Shown: in pieces, positions 7,900 to 16,661 of the stretch
How the letters are laid out: each line of letters begins with the position of its first letter
How positions within the stretch are numbered: the stretch's first letter is position 1
Source: an uncultured Porphyromonadaceae bacterium
Lineage (GTDB): Bacteria > Bacteroidota > Bacteroidia > Bacteroidales > Muribaculaceae
DNA: 64,000 nucleotides
Assembly: GCA_902489275.1 (NCBI GenBank)
Contig: CABTZK010000002.1
Location: 1-64,000 of the forward strand
Reading direction: 5' to 3'
Notes under the pieces: model-generated
Database searches by the model: none
The model's input: the letters and a program-made list of their open reading frames with translations, nothing else
What the model was told of the DNA's origin: nothing
Translations under genes and position numbers: made by a program

Positions 7900-8718
7900 T
7901 TAGCGGACGACCACTTTCTTGCCGTTGCGGATGTAGATGCCTGGCTCCGGGTGCGCCACGGGCTGCCCCATGAGGTTGTAGTAGCGCCCGTCGCCCGCGC
8001 CGCGCCGCTCGGCGGTGATGTCGCTCACGGCTGAATAGGTGTCGTTGTATGGGGTTGTGTAGATGACTTCGCCCCCCTCTCTCAGATACAAGAAATACAA
8101 CCGCAACTCCTCGCCAGGGAATCCCGTTAATCCAAGATGCTGGAAAGGCTGCAACAGGTCACCCCACTGGGTGTCGTAGTAACTAACGGCCGAGAAGCCA
8201 ATGCCATCGATAATAGCCCCACGATATTCAAAGATGTGGCGTTTGCACGGATGCCCGTTGACGGTGACCTCGTCAGTGGTAAAATAAGAAGCGTCATTGA
8301 AGCCTTGTACCACAATCTGCTCCATATTCTCGGGGTGGTCAAAATCATAGAGGATATAAGTCTCTTTCACGCCGTCATGCTTGCGCCATCCTGTGACGAC
8401 ACGGTTCTCCTCCCTCAGGTAGGCAGCGACCTTGCCCCCACTCGCATCGGCGTCGGGGTTCTCGCCCTTGAACTTCAAGCACTTGTGATATTGGACACCA
8501 TCAATAAGGGTGTCGCCCCGGAACTCGTAGCAATAGAATCCCTCCTCTATGGGCGATTTGCTGCAATCCTCCATATAGTTCACCCACTGCGCGCCCTCGC
8601 GGATGAGCGGCATCCGCCCATCCGCGCCATGCGCCGGGGCGCTGGCAAGGCTTAGCGCGCACAGCAGGAACGCAACCGCCTTGCTCCCTAAAAAAAGTCT
8701 TTGTTCCATCTTTTTCAT
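7900..8718 (-). CDS. Secreted protein of unknown function with short C-terminal sorting-like tail
   Basis: The 272-residue protein begins with a signal peptide (AVAFLLCALSLASAPAHGA) and has no family that I recognise in its body, which is rich in aromatic and acidic residues. The last 25 residues (YYNLMGQPVAHPEPGIYIRN, then GKKVVVR) match the short C-terminal tail found on many Bacteroidales secreted proteins and resemble the end of T9SS sorting domains. It starts 40 bases after the C25 protease gene and is probably the last gene of that operon. Starts at 8718 or 8709 are both possible; the first gives the usual Lys-rich signal-peptide beginning. It is likely an exported or surface partner of the protease, which is inferred from position only. 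Confidence 0.65.
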   Translation of the reverse strand: MKKMEQRLFLGSKAVAFLLCALSLASAPAHGADGRMPLIREGAQWVNYMEDCSKSPIEEGFYCYEFRGDTLIDGVQYHKCLKFKGENPDADASGGKVAAYLREENRVVTGWRKHDGVKETYILYDFDHPENMEQIVVQGFNDASYFTTDEVTVNGHPCKRHIFEYRGAIIDGIGFSAVSYYDTQWGDLLQPFQHLGLTGFPGEELRLYFLYLREGGEVIYTTPYNDTYSAVSDITAERRGAGDGRYYNLMGQPVAHPEPGIYIRNGKKVVVR

Positions 8719-8758
8719 ATTGAGTTGTTTTTAAATATTGAAATAGTAGAGTTACACG

Positions 8759-11125
8759 TTAAAAGGTTGGTTTATAAACTCCAAAAACAGCGCCTCTCTC
8801 AACCTCAAAGCCTTTGTCAAGAACGACCTCTCCGCTGGCCTCTATCTCATACTCGATCCCGCTTTGGATAGTGACATTGCCGCTGGTCCTGTTCGAGTCG
8901 ACGCTATTGCCTGCTTTCACCGTACTCGCTATAACATATTGGGAGTTTTTAATGCGAGTATTCTGCAACAGGAGCGGGGCGATGTATGGCAGGTAATTAT
9001 GCTGGTAGACCATGACGGTGCTGTTGGGCGAGATCCTGTCAATTGTGCCGCAGCCCTCTTCCGTTCTGTATAGACCAACGTGTCCGTCGTTGTCGCAATA
9101 TGCGATATTGCAAGAACCCTCTGAGTTGATGCAGTTTACGGATATTGAGTTGTCTGTGCGGAGCACCTCTATTCCTGAGTAATGATTCGGAGTGTCGGTC
9201 CACATCTCGAACTCAGGATCTCCGAGCAAATTGTGGCACAGCTTGACATGTTTTGCGAACACATGAGTTTCTGCGTAGGACATTTTAGAGAGAGCCTCCG
9301 CCATCCCCACTTTGCAGATGCCATTGTTAACCAGCGTCATGAATGACCGTTGTAAATATGTTGATGAAGGAGAATATCCTGCTCTTGTATTTCCAAGAAA
9401 AGCGGCTCCCCCACCTGGATAGGCGCTAACAAAAGCGTCCCCGAAAGTTGTTGTAAAAGCAGGGAAAAAAGATCTTTGGTCATAGGACATCACATCGCAG
9501 GAAAAGGAGTAAACAACATTGGGGTATCTCTCGTTGTGCAGCAAATCCAATGTGTTGTCGATATTGTATGCTGGAGAGTTGCCTGCCTCATTGATCCAGA
9601 CCTGCGAGTTCTCGCTTTCGCTGGCATATAGCCTTATTTTAAATTTATTAGAGGGTATAGGGTCATTATGATCGCACAGCTCTATGTTGTTTGGGGAGCC
9701 GTGGTTAAAGAAACTCACAAAGCCGTAGTTGCTGTTCAGTTCCTGGATGATTTGCTTTCCAGTCGGCCGCAAGCTGCTCCTTTCCTCGCCAATGACTTTA
9801 GAGGAAAAGCCTGCGATGCAGTCCTTTACTCTTCCTACTTGATACTTAAAAATATGTCCATATGTATAAAGTGACCTTTTAAGGTACGAATAGTCACCAT
9901 TCCCCGGGTTCAGCTCGTACGTGAGCAGTTTATTCGTGTAATTAAACACGTTGCTGTCGGTTGGGCACTGAAGCCGCCCCACATACAGCTCTGGACCATA
10001 TTCATAATTCTGCTCGAGCCAATCCCCGGACAAGTCGCTATAGTACACATCTGTTGGTATGCTGTCCTTTGGATGTACTGGATCTGCGCAATATCTATAA
10101 GGGAAATGGTCACCTGCCAATAGCACATATCTAGTATCGTAATCCATGTACATTTTCTTTAAGTAATCCCTAATCATTGCAGGAGCGTCATAGGAGTCGT
10201 TGACATTAATTAGGCCTCTTCGCGATATGCTTCCCCCGTTATATGCGTCTGACACGACCTCGCCCTTTGAGATCAATTTTACAGAATGCCCCTTTTGCTG
10301 CTTGAGCGCTTTCAATCTTTTGAATGCGGGCATCAAGGATTTGTCGGTCACAATGATGATGTACTCGTTTTCATTAAATTTTTTCTGGGCATAGCCAGGG
10401 GTGATTTCTGTAGTGTCAACCATGTCGTTCAAAGCGCTGTCAGGGGAGAAGGCATGAACCATTTCAGGGTTCACGACCATTCCCTGGACGATTCTTTCTC
10501 CCTCATTGCGGGTTAAAACGTGTTTGCGGCTGATTGCCTTTAAGCCCATTCCCCTTGCATAGTTAGTGCTGTAATCTATTCTTAGATTCACTGTTTGGTA
10601 GAAACGGTATGATTTCGTCACAGGATTGACGGCAACTGGCTGTATAGCGACTGTTATCACATGGTTTGAGCCCTCTATAAAATTCTCACCAGCTATCGAG
10701 GCTATCTGTGACGGATAATATTGGTTGGAATTGTACACATCGCTGTCCGTCGCAAATAAATTTTCATCACTGGAGCCCATGCCAGTGAGAACTGGATACT
10801 GGGCGGGCATGAATTGCTCTCTCAGAGTCCCTGTCCGAACATTACTGCCAGTGGCAGTTACCGAGAAATCATGGGCGTTGTAGGGGACAGAGAAATAAAT
10901 GTACTGGCAAGGCAATTCCGGCCTCCCAACATCGGCGGTTTGGCCTATACCACTATAGTGAAATGTGACGTACGGTATTCTGTCGATTGTGTCACGGCTC
11001 ACTTCCAAATTAGACCAGGGATAAGTCACCTTGTAGTTAATCTGGGCACCTCCAGGGATATTGATCAATAGCGCCAAGAGAAACGACATGGAACAACATA
11101 TAGTCCTATGAATCTGATGTTTCAT
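8759..11125 (-). CDS. C25-family (gingipain-like) cysteine protease, secreted
   Basis: This 788-residue protein has a signal peptide ending around residue 28, an N-terminal prodomain-like region (about 30-245) and a peptidase C25 domain (about 250-645). The catalytic dyad is visible as FFNHGSPN with His475 and YSFSCDVMS with Cys543. The family's LLGDPEFEMW closes the domain. The C-terminal 140 residues are beta-rich and end with GFEVERGAVFG, a stack-type repeat common on T9SS cargo. The start is set at 11125, where AAGGAGAAGTT precedes the ATG. It follows the S74 protein gene by 49 bases. Expected location is the cell surface or outside, exported through T9SS. Activity and specificity are not predictable here. 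Confidence 0.85.
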   Translation of the reverse strand: MKHQIHRTICCSMSFLLALLINIPGGAQINYKVTYPWSNLEVSRDTIDRIPYVTFHYSGIGQTADVGRPELPCQYIYFSVPYNAHDFSVTATGSNVRTGTLREQFMPAQYPVLTGMGSSDENLFATDSDVYNSNQYYPSQIASIAGENFIEGSNHVITVAIQPVAVNPVTKSYRFYQTVNLRIDYSTNYARGMGLKAISRKHVLTRNEGERIVQGMVVNPEMVHAFSPDSALNDMVDTTEITPGYAQKKFNENEYIIIVTDKSLMPAFKRLKALKQQKGHSVKLISKGEVVSDAYNGGSISRRGLINVNDSYDAPAMIRDYLKKMYMDYDTRYVLLAGDHFPYRYCADPVHPKDSIPTDVYYSDLSGDWLEQNYEYGPELYVGRLQCPTDSNVFNYTNKLLTYELNPGNGDYSYLKRSLYTYGHIFKYQVGRVKDCIAGFSSKVIGEERSSLRPTGKQIIQELNSNYGFVSFFNHGSPNNIELCDHNDPIPSNKFKIRLYASESENSQVWINEAGNSPAYNIDNTLDLLHNERYPNVVYSFSCDVMSYDQRSFFPAFTTTFGDAFVSAYPGGGAAFLGNTRAGYSPSSTYLQRSFMTLVNNGICKVGMAEALSKMSYAETHVFAKHVKLCHNLLGDPEFEMWTDTPNHYSGIEVLRTDNSISVNCINSEGSCNIAYCDNDGHVGLYRTEEGCGTIDRISPNSTVMVYQHNYLPYIAPLLLQNTRIKNSQYVIASTVKAGNSVDSNRTSGNVTIQSGIEYEIEASGEVVLDKGFEVERGAVFGVYKPTF

Positions 11126-11174
11126 AACTTCTCCTTTTTTTTCAAAATTGACTCTCACTTCAACAAAAGCTGAT

Positions 11175-12335
11175 TTATTTAGTCAAGATCATCTGCTTGG
11201 TGTCAACGAGCTGCCCATCGGCCACAAGGGCGTAGACATACATGCCTGCTTGCAGCTCGCTGCCGTTGATGGTCACCTGCGAGGTGCCGCGGTCCATCAC
11301 CGGGATGCTCTTGAGCTGCTTGCCTTGCAGGTCGTAGATGTAGACTGCTGCATTTGAGACGGTCTCGGGCAGCGTGAAGCGGATAGAGGTCGAGACCGTG
11401 AACGGGTTAGGCGTGTTCTGGTAGAGCCTGGCGGCAACCCTGTCGCTCATCATCTCGCTGGCCTGCCTAGGGGCTTTTTGAGGGCTGGCCTGGGGACTCT
11501 CGCCCTTGAGCTCCTCGATGAGGGCTGCCTGCTCCTCAACCTTGGCGCCCAGCTCCTTGACGGACTCCACAAGAATGGGAATCAGGCCAATATAGTTTAC
11601 ATACATGTATCCGTCGCCGTCGGTCTTGACCAACTCCGGAAACACTTCTTTCACTTCCTGGGCGATGAACCCGTAGTGGAGCGTGTCTTTGCGGTTGCTT
11701 TGCAGGCTGTCGAAAAACGCGCGTTCCTGACGCGCCTTTTCGCTCTCCTGGCCAGCAGTTGAGGAGGCTCGCGCGCTTGTCTTGGCGGAGCCAGGCTGAC
11801 TGCCCTTGTAGTTAAATGTCACTGCCGACAGCTTACCGAGTGACGGGAGGACACCCTCTATCGGATTGATGTTCTCCTTGAAACGCCGGTCGGAGGCAAG
11901 CAGCTGCTCGCCCTTTACCAGCACATTGCAGTTGAAGTGGAAGCAGGTGTCGCGTGTGACATCGTAGTAGAACAACACCTGGTCAGCGCCCATCCTTGTT
12001 GTCGCATACATGCCATGGCGACCTTGCAGCCAAAGGATGTCAGAGTCAGGGTTTTTGTGATAGGGGTACTCCCCGACAATAACGTTTTGACAAGGATGCC
12101 ATGTTTGGTCTCCGAAGGCAATGCAGGAATTGGTGCCGTCCTCATTGGGACCAATGACATTGAGGGCTGGGATCGTGTCGTAGTCAGACCTTAGCAAGGC
12201 CGATGTGAGCCAGCTGGGAGAATGGCCGATTTGCACTGCGCCATGGTCACGGACAATGAGTTGCGCGTTTACACTTGACATAGAGGCTGTGATGAGCGTC
12301 ATGGCTGCCATCAAATAGGTTTTTACTTTCATCAT
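11175..12335 (-). CDS. S74-domain (tail-fiber chaperone type) protein with T9SS sorting domain
   Basis: This 386-residue protein has a signal peptide (residues 1-24), an unassigned 110-residue N-terminal region, an intramolecular chaperone (peptidase S74) domain beginning LASDRRFKENI at 146-156 and running through YGFIAQEVKEVFPELV (221-236), then a coiled coil (about 250-280). It ends in a T9SS type A sorting domain from YQNTPNPFTVSTSIRF (305-320) to MILTK. In phage tail fibres the S74 domain trimerises the fibre and cuts itself before the Ser of the Ser-Asp pair (here Ser148-Asp149). It is the first gene of a run of three secreted-protein genes. An adhesin-like surface fibre is a reasonable inference. 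Confidence 0.85.
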   Translation of the reverse strand: MMKVKTYLMAAMTLITASMSSVNAQLIVRDHGAVQIGHSPSWLTSALLRSDYDTIPALNVIGPNEDGTNSCIAFGDQTWHPCQNVIVGEYPYHKNPDSDILWLQGRHGMYATTRMGADQVLFYYDVTRDTCFHFNCNVLVKGEQLLASDRRFKENINPIEGVLPSLGKLSAVTFNYKGSQPGSAKTSARASSTAGQESEKARQERAFFDSLQSNRKDTLHYGFIAQEVKEVFPELVKTDGDGYMYVNYIGLIPILVESVKELGAKVEEQAALIEELKGESPQASPQKAPRQASEMMSDRVAARLYQNTPNPFTVSTSIRFTLPETVSNAAVYIYDLQGKQLKSIPVMDRGTSQVTINGSELQAGMYVYALVADGQLVDTKQMILTK

Positions 12336-12434
12336 TTAAAGTGGTTTTAAAGTTTAACAAAAAATCATATACTTTGAACAAGTGCAGGCTGGCACGCCCT
12401 GACTCTTATTCTCGGCATACTTGAATTAACGCTC

Positions 12435-12466
12435 CAAATATATCAACATTTTTTTAGAAAAGCAAG
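12435..12466 (-). promoter_or_regulatory. Proximal promoter of the S74/C25 operon
   Basis: Minus-strand CTTG (12463-12466) and TATATTTG (12435-12442) are 20 bp apart. The leader to the ATG at 12335 would be about 95 bases. Confidence 0.6.
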
Positions 12467-12493
12467 CTTTTTTGGTAAAAATAATGAAAAAAA

Positions 12494-12531
12494 CTCATAC
12501 CCGTTTGTAAAAAAAACTCATACCCGTTTGT
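12494..12531. repeat. Two 15-bp direct repeats
   Basis: CTCATACCCGTTTGT occurs at 12494-12508 and 12517-12531, each preceded by a run of A, with a 23-bp period. They lie in the leader of the distal minus-strand transcript. Confidence 0.75.
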
Positions 12532-12653
12532 GAAAAAGCAATCTTCGGCTTGCGGGCTCCTGGGGGCTGGCGAGCGTTAGCCGATGATGCTTTTGGCAAA
12601 TAAAAATTACCTGTTGAATAACATTGATGCTTCATCGGGCTTGATGAACGGCT

Positions 12654-12684
12654 CAAATATATCAATATTTTTTAGAAAGGCAAG
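12654..12684 (-). promoter_or_regulatory. Distal promoter of the S74/C25 operon
   Basis: Minus-strand CTTG (12681-12684) and TATATTTG (12654-12661) are 19 bp apart. The flanks match the proximal promoter segment over about 35 bp, so one is a duplicate of the other. The leader from here would be about 310 bases. Confidence 0.55.
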
Positions 12685-12773
12685 GGTTCTTGTCAAAAAA
12701 AAATGAAACGTGATTTTCGTTTGGAGGAGCGATTCTCCGCCGATTTTCCCTCTCTGTTTTTGTGGGCGACATG

Positions 12774-12804
12774 CTTGGATTCATCGACAAATTGCGTACC
12801 TTTG
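12774..12804 (+). promoter_or_regulatory. Promoter of the membrane protein-ddl-murF unit
   Basis: CTTG at 12774-12777 and TACCTTTG at 12797-12804 are 19 bp apart. The leader before the ATG at 12836 is about 25 bases. Confidence 0.65.
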
Positions 12805-12835
12805 CATCGCGTAACGCGACAACAAAGGTTTCAAG

Positions 12836-13318
12836 ATGATGACCACAATCACATCCAGCGTGTTCTTGGCGGCAGGCGTGACTTGCCTGGTGCTGATGCT
12901 GCGGCATGACTTGGCAAAAATGGAGGATCTCGGTTTTGACAGCCACCAGTTTTACCAGTGGATAACCGATGACGAAGAGTACCTCACCGTGAAGCGCATC
13001 ATTGCGCTGGTGGTGCTGGTGGGGTCGGTGACCACGATGGCGCTGTCACACTATGTCGTCGCTATCCTGGCGGCCACGCTCCTCGCGCTCGACACAAGGC
13101 TGTGGCTGAAGCGGCCGCCCCTGCGGCTCTCGGCGCGCGGCAAGGCTCTCCTCGCCGCCACAGGCGGCCTGACCCTTGCGCTCGTCGCGCTGGCAGGAAC
13201 GCTTGCCACGCTCCGCCACGCCGGCATTGCCGCTGTCATGGCCGCCACGTTCAGCTATGCGCTCACGTGGTGCGTCAACTTGATTTTGCCGTCGCATATT
13301 AAAAAAGAAGAAAACTAA
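12836..13318 (+). CDS. Small integral membrane protein upstream of ddl
   Basis: The 160-residue protein has hydrophobic segments at about residues 5-22, 56-72, 74-90, 104-124 and 130-150, separated by a charged N-terminal loop (DLAKMEDLGFDSHQFYQWI) and a basic linker (RPPLRLSARGK). I do not recognise a family. It is the first gene of a unit with ddl (21-base gap) and murF, so a role near peptidoglycan precursor synthesis is possible but rests on position only. Two adjacent ATG codons (12836, 12839) can serve as starts. The C-terminus is Lys/Glu rich and cytoplasmic if the first segment exits. Confidence 0.65.
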   Translation: MMTTITSSVFLAAGVTCLVLMLRHDLAKMEDLGFDSHQFYQWITDDEEYLTVKRIIALVVLVGSVTTMALSHYVVAILAATLLALDTRLWLKRPPLRLSARGKALLAATGGLTLALVALAGTLATLRHAGIAAVMAATFSYALTWCVNLILPSHIKKEEN

Positions 13319-13339
13319 AAATTAGATAGAACGACGCCT

Positions 13340-14374
13340 ATGAATATTGTGGTATTAGCAGCCGGAACCAGTACCGAGCGCCGCGTGTCGATTGTGTCGG
13401 GTACTGGCGTGTGCAAAGCGTTGAGAGAGAAAGGCCACCGGGCCATCCTGGTGGATGTGTTTGCGGGCGACGAGCGAGCCGACAAGGCTCATTTCTTTCC
13501 TGCGGAGTATAACGTGGACGAGGCTGCAGCCCGCATCGGCAGTTTCAACGACAAGATTGAGGCCATGCAAGCCACACGCCGCTCGTTTTTTGGCCCCAAC
13601 GTGCTTGAGATGTGCACGCAAAGCGACATCGTGTTTCTGGCGCTGCACGGTGCCAACGGCGAGGACGGCAAGATTCAGGCAGCCTTTGACCTGCTGGGCA
13701 TTCGCTACACGGGCACCGGCTACCTGAGCAGCGCCCTGGCGATGGACAAGGTGCTCACCAAGTACTTGTTTGTGCACCATGGCGTTCCCACCGCCCAATC
13801 CTACTCCATCGCCAAGGACGATGCCCCCACCGACCCCTTGAGCCAAGGCCTCGCCTATCCCGTGGTGGTCAAGGCTGCCTGCCAAGGCTCCAGCGTGGGC
13901 GTGACCATCGCCCATGATGCCGAGGAATACGGCAAGGCCGTCGAGTTGGCATTCCGTTATGGCGACCATGCCTTAGTGGAAGCGTTCATCCAGGGGCGCG
14001 AGTTCTCGGTCGCCGTGATTGATGAAGTGGCCTATCCCGTGATTGAGATTGCCCCCAAAGAGGGCTTCTACGACTACGAGAACAAGTACAAGGCAGGCGC
14101 TACCGTTGAGACCTGCCCTGCCGAGATCACCGAAGAGCAAACTCACCGCATGCAGCGCCACGCCGAAGACGCCATCAAGGCCTTGGGTATCGAAGGCTAT
14201 GGGCGGGTGGACTTCATCATGCGCGAGGATGGTGAAATGTTTGCCCTTGAGGCCAACACGCTGCCTGGCATGACCTCCATGAGCCTTGTGCCACAAGAGG
14301 CCGCCGCACTGGGCTACAGCTATGCCGACCTGTGCGAGAACTTAGTGAAAATCTCGCTGCGGAAATACCGTTGA
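13340..14374 (+). CDS. ddl: D-alanine--D-alanine ligase
   Basis: This 344-residue ATP-grasp enzyme joins two D-alanines for the pentapeptide of peptidoglycan. The N-terminus (IVVLAAGTSTERRVSIVSG) and FLALHGANGEDGKIQ carry the family substrate contacts. The ATP-grasp region includes YPVVVKAACQGSSVGVTIA, and the metal-binding end is FALEANTLPGMTSMSLVPQ. Length is in the normal range (300-370). It lies directly before murF, whose product uses the dipeptide made here, so the two steps are co-transcribed. The usual KP...GSSVG appears as KA-CQGSSVG, a small change seen in some Bacteroidetes. Confidence 0.95.
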   Translation: MNIVVLAAGTSTERRVSIVSGTGVCKALREKGHRAILVDVFAGDERADKAHFFPAEYNVDEAAARIGSFNDKIEAMQATRRSFFGPNVLEMCTQSDIVFLALHGANGEDGKIQAAFDLLGIRYTGTGYLSSALAMDKVLTKYLFVHHGVPTAQSYSIAKDDAPTDPLSQGLAYPVVVKAACQGSSVGVTIAHDAEEYGKAVELAFRYGDHALVEAFIQGREFSVAVIDEVAYPVIEIAPKEGFYDYENKYKAGATVETCPAEITEEQTHRMQRHAEDAIKALGIEGYGRVDFIMREDGEMFALEANTLPGMTSMSLVPQEAAALGYSYADLCENLVKISLRKYR

Positions 14375-14414
14375 GCCTGCACAACCCATCGATTCAACTT
14401 TGAGCCAAGACAAC

Positions 14415-15785
14415 ATGAAGAATCTCACATTAGCACACATTGCCGCTGTCACAGGAGGTGACTACCGAGGCCCTGCCAGCCAGCAAGACACAGAAGTGAC
14501 CATGATTGGCACCGACAGCCGCAAGGTGGCTGCCGGAGGGCTCTTTGTGGCCATCAAAGGCGAGCGCGTGGACGGACACCGCTTCATCGGCCAAGTGATT
14601 GAGCAGGGGGCGCTGGCCGTCATCAGCGAGCAGGACTTGGGCGAGAAGCCATTCCCCTACGTGCTCGTGCAGTCATCGCTGCAAGCCGTGAAAGACATCG
14701 CCGAGTTCTACCTCAAGCAACTGGGCATCCCCGTGATTGGCATTGTGGGGAGCGTGGGCAAGACGAGCACCAAGGAGATGACCTACAGCGTGCTGAAGCA
14801 AAAATACCACGTGCTCAAAACCGAGGGGAACTTCAACAATGAGCTTGGGCTGCCCCTCACGGTGTTTCGCCTGCGCGACACCGACGAGCTCGCCGTGCTG
14901 GAAATGGGCATCAGCGATTTTGGCGAGATGCGCCGCTTAGCCAAGGTGGCACGCCCCGACATGGTGATCATGACCAACATCGGCTACTGCCATCTTGAGC
15001 ATCTCAAGAGCCGTGACGGCATTCTCAAAGCCAAGACCGAGTACTTTGAGTACCTGCGAGACGATGCCAAGGTGATCCTGAACGGCGACGACGACAAACT
15101 CGCGACCATCACGATGGTGAACGGCACAATCAAGCCCATCACCTACGGCTTGAGCGCACAAAACGACTTCTGGGCCAGCGACCTGAAAAGCCTCGGGCTG
15201 AAAGGCACGAGCTGCACCCTCCACACCCCGGCCGGCGAGATTGGCGTGACGGTGGGCATGCCAGGCCGCTACATGGTGTACAACGCCTTAGCTGGCGCGG
15301 CAGCCGGCGCGGCCTGCGGCTTGACCCTGGAGCAAACCAAGGCTGGCATTGAGTCGAACGGCACACTCGCCGGGCGCTTCAACATCATCGAGACCGCGCG
15401 CTACACCCTTATCGACGACTGCTACAACGCCAGCCCCACCTCGATGAAAGGGTCGCTGGAAGTGCTGCAAGAGGGCGCGGGCCGCCGCGTGGCCATCTTG
15501 GGCGACATGGGCGAGCTTGGCGCCGACGCGGTCGCGCTGCACGCCCAGGTTGGCGCCTATGCGGCAGGGCTTCACATTGAGGCCATCTACTGCACAGGGC
15601 CGCTGTGCAAGGCCTTAGCCCGCGAGGCAGCCAAAGGCGGCATGAAAGACGTGCGGCACTTCGCCACGGTAGACGCATTGATGGCCGCTCTCCCCCACTT
15701 GCTCCGCCAGGGCGACACCATCTTGGTGAAAGCCAGCCATTTCATGAACTTCGGCAAGGTCGTAGACGGGCTCAAGTCGCTGTAA
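14415..15785 (+). CDS. murF: UDP-MurNAc-tripeptide--D-Ala-D-Ala ligase MurF
   Basis: MurF adds D-Ala-D-Ala to UDP-MurNAc-tripeptide, the last cytoplasmic step of the peptidoglycan precursor. The 456-residue product shows the N-terminal MurF domain (TDSRKVAAGGLFVAIKGER), the ATP loop GSVGKTSTKEM, EGNFNNELGLPLT (substrate contacts), LEMGISDFGEMRRL and the C-terminal DDCYNASPTSM of the Mur ligase family. The ATG at 14415 is preferred; a TTG at 14400 is in frame. It follows ddl by 40 bases. No clear terminator separates it from the convergent outer-membrane protein gene. Confidence 0.95.
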   Translation: MKNLTLAHIAAVTGGDYRGPASQQDTEVTMIGTDSRKVAAGGLFVAIKGERVDGHRFIGQVIEQGALAVISEQDLGEKPFPYVLVQSSLQAVKDIAEFYLKQLGIPVIGIVGSVGKTSTKEMTYSVLKQKYHVLKTEGNFNNELGLPLTVFRLRDTDELAVLEMGISDFGEMRRLAKVARPDMVIMTNIGYCHLEHLKSRDGILKAKTEYFEYLRDDAKVILNGDDDKLATITMVNGTIKPITYGLSAQNDFWASDLKSLGLKGTSCTLHTPAGEIGVTVGMPGRYMVYNALAGAAAGAACGLTLEQTKAGIESNGTLAGRFNIIETARYTLIDDCYNASPTSMKGSLEVLQEGAGRRVAILGDMGELGADAVALHAQVGAYAAGLHIEAIYCTGPLCKALAREAAKGGMKDVRHFATVDALMAALPHLLRQGDTILVKASHFMNFGKVVDGLKSL

Positions 15786-15815
15786 GCCAGACGGTGCGGG
15801 AGGAAACTCCATGGG

Positions 15816-16427
15816 CTAAAAGAAATAGCCGACAGCGAGTTGGAAGTTGCGGTTTTTCCCGCCACGGCAAGGCTTGTAGGTGTCAGTGAGGCCATGGACG
15901 TAACGCCCCTCGATGAAAAAGTAGTTGGGAAAGCGATAGCCTACTCCCGCCAAAACGCCAAAATCCAATTTCTTGGCGAGTGGCGTGTCGTAAAGCGAGA
16001 CCGGACTGCCAACGTCTTTCAAATTGTCCTTCTTCGACAACAGGTAGCCCACTTGCGGGCCGCACTCTAAATAAAGCGCATCCTGGGTGGGGAAAAATTT
16101 CAAGACCACAGGCAGGCTCAGGTAGTGACTGGTGACCTTAAAGCTTGTCTCGCTGGAACTTTCAGAGTCAAGGACGATTTTATCCTTAGTCCCCTGCATG
16201 GAGTACATCAAATCGGTCTCCACCTCCCAGTTCTCGTCAATTTCAAAGTTGACAGCAGCCCCCGCGTTGAACCCTGTCCTCCACGACCTGTCGTTAGAGG
16301 GGTCATTGTTCAGCTTGGATTCCTGCGAGATGTTCAGGCCACCCCTCAAACCAAACATCACTCCTTGCGCACTCGCCGAGAGCCCGGCCAACGCCACCAA
16401 TACCATAAAAAGAACTTTCTTCATCAT
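15816..16427 (-). CDS. Outer-membrane beta-barrel protein (PorT/OmpX-like)
   Basis: The 203-residue protein starts with a signal peptide (VLFMVLVALAGLSASAQ) and then alternates polar and hydrophobic residues in strands, beginning GVMFGLRGGLNISQ. It ends FQLAVGYFF, with the terminal Phe used for outer-membrane insertion. These features match the Bacteroidetes family OMP_b-brl_2, an eight-strand barrel of mostly unknown function. It converges on murF and is not coupled to ileS, which reads away on the other strand. Confidence 0.8.
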   Translation of the reverse strand: MMKKVLFMVLVALAGLSASAQGVMFGLRGGLNISQESKLNNDPSNDRSWRTGFNAGAAVNFEIDENWEVETDLMYSMQGTKDKIVLDSESSSETSFKVTSHYLSLPVVLKFFPTQDALYLECGPQVGYLLSKKDNLKDVGSPVSLYDTPLAKKLDFGVLAGVGYRFPNYFFIEGRYVHGLTDTYKPCRGGKNRNFQLAVGYFF

Positions 16428-16597
16428 GCGTTTTTGTTTTTATCGTGGTTATACGTGATTAAAACGCATCGACAGGGGAAATATTGCACAGCGTGCCGCA
16501 TTCCATGGGGGGAGCCTTGAGTTTTCAATTTTCCCGTTTTTGCGTGAAATCTTTCAATTATAGACGGCGGTATAGCAATTCACGTTGTTTTTTTTAC

Positions 16598-16605
16598 TAC
16601 CTTTG
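16598..16605 (+). promoter_or_regulatory. Probable -7 element of ileS
   Basis: TACCTTTG lies 56 bases before the ileS ATG. The -33 element is not clear. No T-box-like structure is visible in the short leader. Confidence 0.5.
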
Positions 16606-16661
16606 CACATTAAAATAAGAAGCTACGAAAAAGCGCAAGAAAATCAACACGAATACGATAT

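Larger units (their letters stand above)
12336..12835. other. 500-bp intergenic region with duplicated promoter segment and short repeats
   Basis: No gene is supported here. It holds two diverged copies (about 35 bp, 12431-12466 and 12650-12684) that each carry a minus-strand promoter, a pair of 15-bp direct repeats (12494-12508 and 12517-12531) and the plus-strand promoter of the ddl-murF unit. Confidence 0.6.

Noticed and set aside
12494..12531. Short direct repeats as a CRISPR array
   Set aside because: Only two copies with an 8-bp interval and no cas genes.
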